From Litomosoides sigmodontis (lineage: Eukaryota; Nematoda; Chromadorea; Rhabditida; Onchocercidae): 64,000 nucleotides of DNA. The notes beneath the pieces were generated by a model that saw only the letters and a program-made list of their open reading frames with translations, did no database searches and was not told where the DNA came from. Positions 39,217 through 50,853 of the stretch are shown one piece after another. The position numbers and the translations under genes are program-made. Location of the stretch: the NCBI GenBank assembly GCA_963070105.1, contig OY718806.1:6221865-6285864 (forward strand). The letters run 5' to 3'. How positions within the stretch are numbered: position 1 is the stretch's first letter; every line of letters begins with the position of its first letter.

Positions 39217-40277
39217 CTTGTCCCTTCTTAATGAGACATATATTGAATCGACAAATGTTTCAGCTTCCAAAATTGTACTAGCTTGTTCAGGTGTCAATGA
39301 CAGTGACATCATTCGATCCACTTCTAGTCGCGACCGCTGAAGCAACAAAAGCGAAGCTTTAATCAAAAGGAAATCTTCATTAATGAACTATTTTCTGTAA
39401 CATTCATTTCTTTCCGATGTCAGTAAACTTGTATTGCGACCTATCAGAGGTGAAACAAAGATGACATAAAAGATAAACGAACTGGGACCGGAAATGAAAG
39501 TGAGGAATATAGCTTTCTTGTCAGCCACAATTGTGCTCCTCTAATCAAACTCGTTTTTCCATGTGAAATACGATCAGCTTCTTCAACCTTAACTGATTCA
39601 ACAATAAGCATTTCATAATTCATGTCAGATCCAGTTTTTCAGGGTAAAACGCCAAAGCGATTAACTAAGCAGTCAGCGCACAATAACTTTATCGATTTAA
39701 TGAATTTGCGTGTATTTGAAATGCAATCCTGACTTTGAAGTTTTCCAGGTGTAGGTTTATTTTAAAGATAGATTTTCTAAACACTATTAAGTTACAGACT
39801 TCAGCTGTTTGTCGAGTGTGTTCAACCGTCTTGCCTGGTATGGAATACTGGTTTATGATTTCTTCAATGCGTAGTTTTCTTTCCATCTGAAATGTGAAGG
39901 TTCTTACATAAGAAGTGATAAGAATAAATTTCTTAATAGTTACAAGGTAAACATCGAATTGTTGAAAGTAACGTAGATACCTCTTCTCTGGCTTTCTCTT
40001 TGAGATAGGCAGCGCGCGAAAGAGAAACAAATGCCCAAATTGTTTTGAACATCACTAAAATCAGTTCAAACAACGAAATCACACTGGCACCATAGAACAG
40101 CCCCATATCACTACCGATTTTACCTGAAACCATAGGTTTTCATGTACATTTGTCTCGATCGTCCGTTGAATTTAGTAATTTTAGCTTTGAAAACCGGAAA
40201 TATCGGTCTTCCCATCTAAGAAATGAATGAGATGAGAGCTGAATGAAAGAAAGCTTTCATAAAAGCGCAAAATATGT

Positions 40278-40360
<83 letters not shown>

Positions 40361-43300
40361 GAAAGGAAGAAACTTACTTAAATAAGTTGACAAGTCGGAA
40401 AGCGATGACTGCGAATACATCTTATATTTTTTTGAAGCAAAAAACACATGTACAGTTGCCAGATTGTTCCTTAACCAAACCATATATCATCAACTTATTC
40501 TGCAAATGCTGCTTTACATACAGCAACATCCCGTCATTTGTTACAAATCGTGATATGACAGTAACTGACCTTTGGCATTCTGTGTTTTCAGTCTTATAGT
40601 ATCGAAACTGTCAAAAAGTTACTGATGAATGCGATAACCCCGAAAGAATTTACAAAGACAAATTTGCGAATCACCTGACATAGCTGAGATTATATCGCTG
40701 CTTCAGGCTTTTCATATATCCACCTAATGCGGTAAGAATGTTGTGGATAATAGAATTCTGTGTAAAATAAATGAAAACTTCACATTCCAATGCGCAATCT
40801 TGACACAAAGGAGAGTAAGTAACATTATACACAATACCTAAAGAATAGAAATCTTGAGGAGTCTTGGAAGTTGCCAGTTAAATAAACGGAAGACATTGAT
40901 CGAAGAGAAAAAAGAGAAGAAAAAAAATTCATTTATTGAGATAAGCAATCAAACATAGTTCTTAAAGTACTTACTCGCAATTTCAGTGAAATTGTTAATA
41001 CAATCGTAAACTTCTTTCGGCGAGCAAAGTCTACCTTCTATAATGCAATTAATTACTTTATGGTTAAATAAAAATAGTACTTAATGTTAAAGGAATTCTG
41101 TCTATTCTTAAATGGACCACGTAATCTGCAAATCTCCGACCATCCTGTAATTTTGCGCAATGGTTCTAAAGCATATTTTAAATCAGTTTATACCTTTAAG
41201 AAAACACTTCACCTTTCATAATGTTATACTGGAGTGGAATGCAACCACAGTTTGCAATAAAATATCTTGCTACACAGGTCATTTTACAAGCAGATGAGGA
41301 ATATGTTGAATTGTGCAGTAGGCCGGACGGCCAGCCATTACGACAGGCACCTCCTTTAGATCGCTCCAAAAACTGATACTACAAGAAATTGTTAAAAAAT
41401 AATGAGTTAGAAGCGAATTATAAATTGAAATAACAATACTCAAAAAATCAACCTTAATAGGTTTTAGTCCGGCAGACAATTTATTGTTTGGCGAAACAAC
41501 AAGAACTTCAGACGTGACGTATGAAATAATATCTTTATCATGGACATACAACCGAAAACCGGGCTCGAAGTTGTACGGAAACGGTTGTCTTATTCGATTA
41601 CCTGAAGTAGCACGTTGCTGCAGGGGATTGCTATAGTTAACCTTGGAGTTTTCGTTGTTCATAATTCGAAAAACTACAGGGACCATGTACTGAGTAGGTA
41701 TTGGTAAAAGGGAATAAAACAAAACTATTAGATAATTTACAATCAAAATGAGTAAATACGACACCTGTATGATTTACCAAGTCAATTTCGTTGTATGACT
41801 GATAATCGAGCATCACTTGAAACCTGAAGAAAGAAATTGCAATATTGCTTTATAATCAGTAAAGAATTTCACTATTAAATTCAATAGCTTTTCGCAAGAT
41901 CCCTTTTACATTGTTTTTGTGCTCAAGTTATCGTGAACATGAAAATAAAGTGATGCACTGGAAATTCCAGGATATAATTTCAACTCAGAATAATAAAGTG
42001 ACCTGGACATTTTATGGGGATTACTTTCATGGATCTTCCGGTTTCTAGTGAACTGATTAGAAGTGCTAGTTCCTTAACTCTACCAATTCTGTAAGAGAGA
42101 AAGAGCAGTTTATGATGCAAATTGAGGCTTACCCATGAACGGATCCGAAGTGGTGAGAAAGACTGAAATCCTTGCTCAGTTTGTTCCAATCAAATTGGAA
42201 ACAATATCCGAGGTCGGTGAGTACAGTAGTTGAGTACCTTTCACTGCAGCAGTCAAACATGATACCTTCGAAAGCACACTGTACAAAAGCCTCTTCACAT
42301 TTGAAACTATAATAATGACTTCCAAACGATGCATTCCATAGCTATGTAATAGAATTATCCATGTTTGATGATGTAATGGCGAAGAAGCTGTCGACAACAT
42401 CAGAACACAGAATCCTTGATGAAATTAATCTTTTACGAAATAAATGAAAGAGAAGTAAAGTGATGGAAGAAAAAGGTCTCCGATTTTCTATCATTAAATT
42501 TCTAAAACAAAACCTGGCTTCCTTGACAAAAGATTCCACAGTGAAATTTTTATACGTAAGCATATAATCTTGCAGCAATTTTTCTCCTTCAAGAAGACTA
42601 TCCATAACGTCCATTTGAACAAAATCTTCTGGGCGTAAAAAGATGTGCAACAGATACATTAACAGTTCATCGGAAAAAGCTGTCGTTCTCTTCAACTCTG
42701 TAAAACGCTCAAATGTAAAATACAAGAAATGAGTACAAAACGAAATACTCATTAAATTAGTTGAAAAACAAGCATATACTGAACTAATCGTAGTCGTCTT
42801 CTATAATTATTCATTTTCAATTGCCTACTCCTGACGATCATTTAATTTTTGGCACTGAACAGGTTTTATCATTCTGTTTTAACTATGCATGCTACAATTT
42901 AAATTAAGAACAGTGAATAGCAAGTAAAAAAGCTTTTCAAACATTCCGTCACCTTCAATGTAGTCGCGTCGTACAGGATTATGGCTGCATATCGTTATTG
43001 TTGGGCCGTCCGCATAATCATACACTATTTCCACCTAAATCTTTCAAACAGCTATAAATTAAGCGGTGGTTTGAGGAAACCTGGCTAAAGTTTAAGTAAA
43101 AACTCAAAATCTTCCTCAGATTTATAAAATGCATACAGATATGGCTACGAAGCCGTCAATAAATGAATGATTAAAGAGTTTAGAGAAAATTTTTGTTCTT
43201 TTGTTCCTTATTTTTATGAACGGCGGGCAAGTTTGAAGACCACTTATTTTATATTTCCGGGAGAAAATATTATTTTGAGCTTTCGATTTTGAAAAGAATG

Positions 43301-43860
43301 AATTACGAAGAATATTTACCTGCGTCCTAACACTCTGTGCCTTATATTGTTTCGTTAACTCTGCCAAAACGACAATAAAAATTACACCTGTTGAGATAGC
43401 CACAAGCAGCCAGAACAGACGACCGTAAGTCTTTCCGGCATAAAGTCTATAACAACCATGCAATTTCGTTGTTCCTGAAAATATCGAAATAGCTTGAAAA
43501 TAAGAAAATGAGCTCACACGATAAATGCTAATGCTAAGATTTCGCTGCTCCTGCGGCCCATTTGAAAGCAATTATTTTTAATGCCAAAAGAACTTTTGAT
43601 TTCACACCCGTTACCTGAGAAAAGGAATGAATGAATTAATTACCCATCATTTGCAAGAATTCTCGCTTAGTCGCGTGCTCTACTAAGCTTCTTCGAACAT
43701 CAACTTCCTTAAGCCAATTCATCAATCGTGATATTTGTGGTAAAACCATAATTCTTTGACTTCGTGAAAAACGTCTGCTGTATTGATAAAATAGGCTTGA
43801 AACCTGAATCATTTTAAAATGTTTCTTTTCACTGCAGAAATAAGGTGCAAAGTATTGCAT
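39217..43860 (-). CDS. DEG/ENaC sodium channel subunit, gene A
   Basis: Degenerin/ENaC subunits form trimeric sodium-permeable channels at the plasma membrane, with two membrane helices and a large cysteine-rich extracellular domain. Exons (plus coordinates, read downward): 43644-43860, 43320-43474, 42953-43034, 42514-42697, 42133-42306, 41765-41823, 41453-41601, 41213-41378, 40975-41037, 40675-40837, 40378-40469, 39981-40123, about 39800-39886 and 39217-39336. This gives about 618 residues. Blocks in order: TTKLHGCYRLY before TM1 (FWLLVAISTGVIFIVVLAEL), PTITICSHNP, TVLTDLGYCFQF, PGFRLYVHDKD, SACKMTCVARYFIANCGCIP, LCSPKEVYDC, CQDCALEC, NNLATVHVFF and TM2 (GSDMGLFYGASVISLFELI) with the GAS filter motif. 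The exon at 40469 needs a TTAAG acceptor. The start is the first in-frame ATG and could be further in. The last exons are unsure: a 19-base exon at 39031-39049 and a short terminal exon near 38924-38959 could follow. Its neighbour at 45.5-49.1 kb is a paralogue. Confidence 0.92.
40282..40358. repeat. (TA)n microsatellite inside a DEG/ENaC intron
   Basis: About 38 TA units, inside the intron between the exons at 40378-40469 and 39981-40123 of gene A. It makes up almost a third of that intron. Confidence 0.97.
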
Positions 43861-45535
43861 TAAATGAGTACTAAGTATTGGTCAGATTAATAAAAAGTCA
43901 ATGAATAAAATAACGAAAGTATAGACCGTAACAAACTGGGTTTACCTGAAAATTAGCAAAAAATTGGAGGTAATGCAAACAGATAACAAGTTGGGCAAAT
44001 ATTGTTATTTCATTTGAACGACGGAATGCACATGGACCATTTCCTTAAATCAAAAATACTGTGGAAAAATCGTCAAATGACATGAGTTCAATCAATCGCC
44101 TAAAAGAGCCGTTTAAAAGGCTGATCCTACCTAGCTATGTAGATGCTGCTATTGTCAAGTCGAATTATTCCGTTAAAAAAATCATGTAATGTGTGCTTCA
44201 TTCGAGTGAAACAAAAAATGAAGTTCACTACCTGATAAATAACTTGTTAGGCACTAGAAAACAAACTAATTACAATTAAAACTCTAACCTGCTAGAATTA
44301 GAAACTAGAAAGCACCCTGCTTAGAACGGATACACGCATATCTTGATTTATAAGCTGGCTAAGCTATCGCCACTAATGTACTAAGAGTGGTTTTCTAGTT
44401 TGTACAAAAAGCCATTAAGATAGCGACATCTGTGGTGGGTTCATCAAGCTTATCAGCAGTGTCGCAGGAATGAATTGGAGCTGTAAAGGATTTACGATGT
44501 GCAGTGTCTCAGCTAACAGGTGAAATGTGCAGTTTTATTACATATTATCATAGAAGGATGGCGGAGGGAGGAGAGAGGTAACGATTCCATCAAAATGGTG
44601 CAGGCGTAGATAGATAGATGTTTGTGGGACAGTAATGTACACATTGCCGATCATCGGCAGTGATCGAAGATGAATGTTTACTAGCAAAAGTAAACGCTGA
44701 TAAATTCATGCTTTTTCCTTCACCCACTCTATCTGATATGATATCAGTTGCACAAAAGAAGACCATTTCTCTCCTCCCAATGAGTTCACGACACAGCAGC
44801 TATCGATAATCAGTCGTGTTTTCGTTGACTAAACCATCGATTGATAAGTAAACAAAGGACCTTGTAAACACTGTGATCCTTCACGTATCACATACAAGAG
44901 TATTTAGAAAAAGGACTGTAATTCCAATATCTGCCCATTTTTGTTGTACTCATTGAAATGCATGTCATAACTTTCAGTCACTTTCCACTTTTCAGCAGAC
45001 TGATGAAAGATTTCAGGTTATGTACGCAGCTAATGATACTTCTGCTCACACGTCAGATGTGGCAATGAGAGCTATCTGTTTACAAGTAACTCATTACGTC
45101 AACTAATAGAATATCGTTTTTAGCTTTAGTCCGTGATGATGTTATAAACAACTATTTCCATGTAGCTGTCAAAAAAGGTACACGAAACATTTATATATCA
45201 AAATTGACATTAAAAAGAAATGCAAATAGCAAAATACGTGTGATTATCGTTTCACTTACTAATACATTTCCTCTTACTATCAGTTTCATCAATAACTGAG
45301 GCAGATACTATCACTTTCTGAAATTTTCCGTATTCTCCATCAATTTTTAAATAGTATTTGTCGGATTGTGGATCATTTTCTTCTGCTCAATCCGTGCTGT
45401 TCCATCGCAACTTTTTCTCGAATGCTGCAACTTGCATATAATTTCAGCTTTTATGTTTCGAAAGGATGAGAAATAGGAAAGTGAAAAGTTTCAATGCTAG
45501 CTAAATTTGAGGGAATGCGAAGTGGGAAATTTTGA
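43861..45535. other. Intergenic between the two channel genes
   Basis: About 1.7 kb without recognised coding sequence. It must hold the 3' end of gene B and the promoter of gene A, both on the minus strand. No motif stands out. Confidence 0.5.
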
Positions 45536-48500
45536 TTAACATGGAATGCAAAGCCTTACAGCAGCAATATTGATTACTGTTGTAAGCCGCTGCTCACGAT
45601 CTCGTTCATTTTGACGCTTGTGGAACATATATTCACGACGCTGGCTAGAAAAAGCAATCCAAGCTAGCTTGGATAAAAAAATTACCAATTCAATGACCGT
45701 TATCACACTTGCTCCAAAGAACAATCCCATATTTCCTCCAATATTACCTGCAACAAATGTCAATATTCCACTAAAACGCTTGCAATAAATGATTTTTATG
45801 AATTTATCATTTGGGGTTTTTCCTCAATGCTGATTCAATCACGTTACAGTCACTTGATGCCAAAGTTATTACTTAATACATCCACCAATGACGTTGACTG
45901 CATCTGTTCATTCAATAGATAGGACATTTCGCGATAAAAGATATTTACTACTGCAAAATTTTCCCTGTAACAGCTTCAGTACAAATTACTTATTTAAAAG
46001 AATTGGTAAAAAAAAATAAAAGAATTAATGACTTATGCACACTCGTGGATTTTTAGAGAGAAGCTATAATTACAAAACATTCTTGATATGCTTCGGGGTC
46101 CACTCATTGTTAATGTTTGTCAGCCAGTCCATAGCACTTTCGGAAAATCCATATCCGTAAGTTATCGATGCCTTATATTCATGAGTTACACAGGACGTCG
46201 GACAGATATTATCTGCGCATTCAGGGCCATTAATATTATTCGTCCGATCAGCAACTGAATTTATAAAGATTTCATCTCTTCTAGGCAAAATGATTATAAA
46301 TGGAAGGTTATAAATTTGGAATTAGCACAGTTACCTTCAAGCATGAATGCATGGAGTTCGTTCGGTGTGCAGGTATTCAGACGAGCTAAAAATGCTACAT
46401 GTAAATTGATGGAGTAATAGAAATGGAGCAAAAATTTCGGAGACTGGAAAGGAAATGGATGAAAATTGAAAAATTCAATGTCTAACCATCGCCAACGCTG
46501 TATAACAGTGGAGTGCAATTAATTCGCTGTTCATAATATATCTAAATAAAATGCAGCATTATCAACATTACAAATTTAAACATATTTTGTGTGAAATAAG
46601 CGTTAGCTGATAAAAGATGAAAAAAGGTGTACTTGTTGACAAAGTGATGCACAATTTTTAGCCGTGTATGGCAACTGGAACGCTCGTTGCGGAGATTTCA
46701 ATGGCCAGGTATGTGTACAATTCCCCCAGTTCTCGGGTGTGAGAAAATGAAACTGAAAAAAGAAAGAGGAAACTTCACCACACAATGAAACAGTTTAAAG
46801 CACGTGCTAATATTATTGCACAAAAAACTTTTATGATAACATTTGTTTTCAATGGCACAAAAAACGTTGAATTTAATTCCTGAGGAAAATATACAGTTTC
46901 TAAATTCAAAGCAATATATGCACGATAGGAAGGCGAGACTGAAAGGCCTTCTGTATAGGAATATGCTAACTCATTTTCACTTCGGACATACAATCGAAAG
47001 CCATCTTCCAGATTGTTGGAAAAGATTGGTAGGTTATTTCCTAAAAAAAGGATTTTTTATCATACAATATATTTGTATGGGACGAACTTGAATAAATTTC
47101 ATATCATTTCACTGATCGATGCTTTTTTATAAACACACTGTATGAAAATTCAAAACAACCTTCGTCAGCATAGTTAACAGCGATAGCATCATTTATTCCA
47201 GCATCCAATATCAGTTGCAATCTAAACATTACCTAGCAATTAATTTCATACGAATTCGTGAATTTTCTTAATAGGCTTATAAAATGTAAAAATAACAAAC
47301 TGCTCTGTTTACTACTGTATCGTTTCACTGCCGTTTCAAATGGGATTCTCTGTGAGTTTCACAGTTTGAAAGTGAAAAAGAATGATCAGTTATTTCAACA
47401 GCACGCCTTTATTCACACAAAAAAAATCTACATACCCATTAAAAATGCCTGGTTGGGTCTGATTTAATTTCATGTCATCGACAGAAAATACAAAGCATGA
47501 GCCGAGATCAGTGAGCACTTTCTGTGACATTGCACAACAGTCTAACTTGGTGCCGCCCACAGAACAAACTTTAAGCATTTCATGACAAGCAAACCTGAAT
47601 TTAATCAACGAATTTAATGAAACAGAAAAAAATCTTTAACAGCCTTCGACATTTTGTTGGGGAGACATTTGTCACATCAACCACAGTACAACAATCATGC
47701 AAGTTCGATTTTTCCGTCAGTTCTTTTTACAGCACGTATCGGACGCGAACGTCGCATGTTTGATTTTCACCTTTTTGGCGCTGGTTGGAATAACGCAGAA
47801 AAAACGATGAGGACATTTCTGCCCCTCGTTATTACTCTTTCCAACGAGACGACGATTGGAAACGGATTACGAGTAGCATTAATGACAACAACGACTTTCT
47901 GATGAATACGGTGGAATTTTGCAAGGTAATCTAATACTTCCGCGTGCACGTTTCGCATTGGTAGTATTTATGTTGTAAATGAAAAAAATTGGTCATTTCG
48001 GATGGCAAAATTCTCTAAAAAGTGAGGAAAATATTAATACCCAGCTCGAGAGAAGAAATTCTCAATATTGAACGGATACTCTGTAAAAATGTTTTGGAAA
48101 TATTCATATGCTTGTCGGCCTCGTTCGACTGTATCGTTGTTTGCATGCAAATATAAGTCTTCCACCTCACTGTAAGCCATTGTCATGTAGCGCAGCAAGT
48201 CGTTGGTGAAGTAGCCAGCACCGCTACTGGATTCATTCAAGTCTGTGTTCAACACAATTCACATTTCATATAATTAGTGGAAATTTACATTCACAACTTC
48301 TTCAAGTAAAACACGACGATCTCAACATTTTTTACCATGTTCGGATGAAGTGGTTTGTATCTCGAGGCGTCTGTTTGCTAGATAGCTAATCTGTAGGAGG
48401 TGTTGATGTAGCTTAAAATTTAGTTGAGGTGAATAAAGGAGTGCTTAAACAGAAATTTTGGTCTGTTACATAAAGTGCTGGAAGGAAACGATCGTGCGTA

Positions 48501-49070
48501 TAAGCAATATATTATATTAATTAACATAATTTTTAAAAAAGTCAAGCAATTTTGTCATTTAAACTGATTAAAAAACAGCTTACATTTTACATAATTTTTG
48601 GTGATTGGATTGTAGTTGCACACAGTTACGGCAGGTAGAGGGAGCACTTCGGAAGGAACGATGGTGACAGATGTCGCGGTCGGATGTGACAGGAAATATG
48701 CTACCAATATGTTTATTTGAAGTGATAGAAACATCGCAGCAGAACACATCACCGAACACCAGAATATCTTTCCGTATCCCTTTCCTTTGTAGAGCCGTAA
48801 TGGACCATGCAGTGTGGTACTGTCTATAACTGTTTCCTACAAGACAAGCATCATGCAACTTTCCGTCAACTCTCCACCTGTCTAAAAAATTATCGCCTAA
48901 CTGATAATAAAATGAAATCGCTTACATGAGAAGTGCTTCGTTTCTTGTTCGATGGAATCTACTCCACTAGCATTTGCGATGCGTCGTAGTTGTTCCACCG
49001 GCAATTCAATAAAATTTCCACCAACTAAACGTGCCTTAAAGCGGTATGGCGCATCAGTTGTGTTGCTCAT
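45536..49070 (-). CDS. DEG/ENaC sodium channel subunit, gene B
   Basis: A second DEG/ENaC subunit, in tandem with gene A. Exons (plus coordinates, read downward): 48926-49070, 48584-48829, 48041-48242, 47436-47594, 47160-47221, 46895-47040, 46633-46752, 46487-46541, 46335-46385, 46074-46275, 45873-45964 and 45536-45747. Phases agree and the product is about 563 residues. Blocks in order: STTLHGPLRLYKGKGYGKIF before TM1 (VMCSAAMFLSLQINILVAYF), LPLPAVTVCNYNP, VLTDLGSCFVF, LQLILDAGINDA, DGFRLYVRSENE, GLSVSPSYRAYIAL, NWGNCTHTW, NCASLCQQ, CADNICPTSCVTHEYKAS, NFAVVNIFYREMSY and TM2 (GGNMGLFFGASVITVIELVI) with the GAS motif. The cysteine-rich exon at 46275 joins in phase only with a GAG acceptor, so that junction is less certain. 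Intron phases match gene A at most positions. Gene B has one extra intron (46542-46632) in the segment homologous to gene A exon 41213-41378. Which named degenerin it corresponds to cannot be told. Confidence 0.93.
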
Positions 49071-50853
49071 ACTGTTCGTGCGCTGGAAGGATGAGGATAT
49101 TTCTTGTTGGTCGGTAAACTTTTGGTAGTTATTCTAAATTTTTATCTAAAATTTTTTTTGACACAAAAAGAAAAAGGTAAGAGAAAATTCTCTCGAAACT
49201 GCCATGTGAGCAGAAATGATATTGAAATTTGCCTAGAATTTATCGATTTAGCTGAACTATTTGGAACAATTTTCGACAATTTTACGCATTAATCCTATTA
49301 GTATTTTTTATCCACAGCTAAACTGATATTCATGAATATGTTACAATTCATGTGAACATGAGCCATAACTTCTATTTTACACCCTTGATCACGTTTTCAA
49401 GACTTAGGAAGACGGCTGATACAAACAAATAATGAAAAAGTGAAATAAGTGCCAATACAAACGGCTCTTAGTTAACTCTGATACCGATATCTGTTTATGG
49501 AAATATTTATAGCAATTTGTGTTTGCAGGTGGCCAGTGCGCTAGCACATACCGATACTCAACCAATGAAAAATACAATGTTTGTTAAAATCATTTCAATT
49601 TCTGAAAGAATGGAAAAGTTTTTCTCGACTCCGCATGAATCGATGAAACATCCAAGATCGATCATACAAACAGAAATGTGTCAGCACAACATGCTTCTCT
49701 GCCCAATTTAAGCATCAAAATATGTCAATAGTTTCAAAAATCATTTAATAATTTTTCCTTTTTCTACACTGAAATCTCACCACCACATAGTTCAAAAATG
49801 TTGTACTCAAAAAAGGCTTTTGGTTGTCGGGAACTTTCGGAATTTGATTTGGGTTTGTTGTTTGCTATGATAGGACGGGTTCACGCCGCCTACTATAGCT
49901 TGTCAGGAGCTCATCCGATTCTGTTTACCGAGCTGCGGTATGAAGTGCTGTGTCTGTATCCTCGCGATTGTTGACGAAGGATGCAGCTTGTTAATAGATA
50001 GTTTATTAGCAGAATAATAGCTTGTAACACAATATTAGAAGCTCACAAGTACGTGGTGCGAATAAACTGTGTTGGGGAGATGGGTCGGATGGGGGATGTT
50101 GGTAAAGCGACTGGTCGATGGCGTAAGAAAGGATGAAAAGCTGAATTTATTAAAAATTGGTGGGTAAGGAGCTGAAGTTCAGTTGACTCGCACCATGTAG
50201 GACTGGATTAATTGTCTAGAATTTAGGTATTTGAGACAGATAATTGATGATGCTAATAGAAGAATTACGTTATGAAATAGACACACTAGGGTAGGTACAT
50301 TGATGGTGAAATGGGTGCAGCGACCGCTTAAGACAAAGCGCATACGTATACGGTCGAATGCCGCTAGTGATATGAATTAGAGACAGTCCACGTGTGGGTC
50401 ATTGATGGGAATTAACAATGTCAAGTATGGAGTGGGATCATCTCAGGCATGCGAAATAAGCTGAATTGTGGCTGGTGACGACGGTTAAGCAGATATCTCA
50501 CTTGTAAATGATTTGTAATTAACTGCGAGGTTACAGCTGGGGTGCTGTCGCCACAGTAGTTGGGAGGTTATCTATTAATAATATTTTCGAATTCTCGACA
50601 TTGCTCGATTGCTTTCTTTCAACGTTATCTTTTGGCAATATGGCTTTCAGAAATAATTGATAACAGTATCAGCCAAATGTGCGAGTATCGACGCTTCTTT
50701 TTTGAGAATAACTGAATTTATTTAACAAAAAAAAAATACAAATACGTAAATGGCAGTAGTATAATTGCAACGTATGAAAAGAAATTTTTGCACAAGTGAA
50801 GGATGTGCCCTGCACTACGTTTCACATAATGTGCGGAATGATTGTACTGTTTG
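49071..50853. other. Intergenic between DEG/ENaC gene B and Ro60
   Basis: No coding exon recognised. The part from about 50,050 to 50,560 is somewhat richer in G than its surroundings but has no open frame of note. Confidence 0.45.

Noticed and set aside
40427..40433. Suspected frameshift in DEG/ENaC gene A at a run of seven T (A on the coding strand)
   Set aside because: The overlapping frame NCTCVFC mimics the family cysteine motif, but the true motif (CQDCALEC) is in the exon at 40675-40837. The downstream exon reads through in frame as NNLATVHVFF.
42000..42110. Minus-strand frame with an acceptor (VKELALLISS) between two channel exons
   Set aside because: The exons on either side (ending 42133 and starting 41823) join in phase and match gene B without it.
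48580..48858. 92-codon minus-strand frame over the TM1 exon of gene B
   Set aside because: Shadow frame. The real frame carries STTLHGPLRLY, TM1 and AVTVCNYNP.
50050..50560. Possible Y RNA or other small RNA gene next to Ro60
   Set aside because: The region is slightly G-richer, but I could not find a paired stem with the features of a Y RNA by eye.
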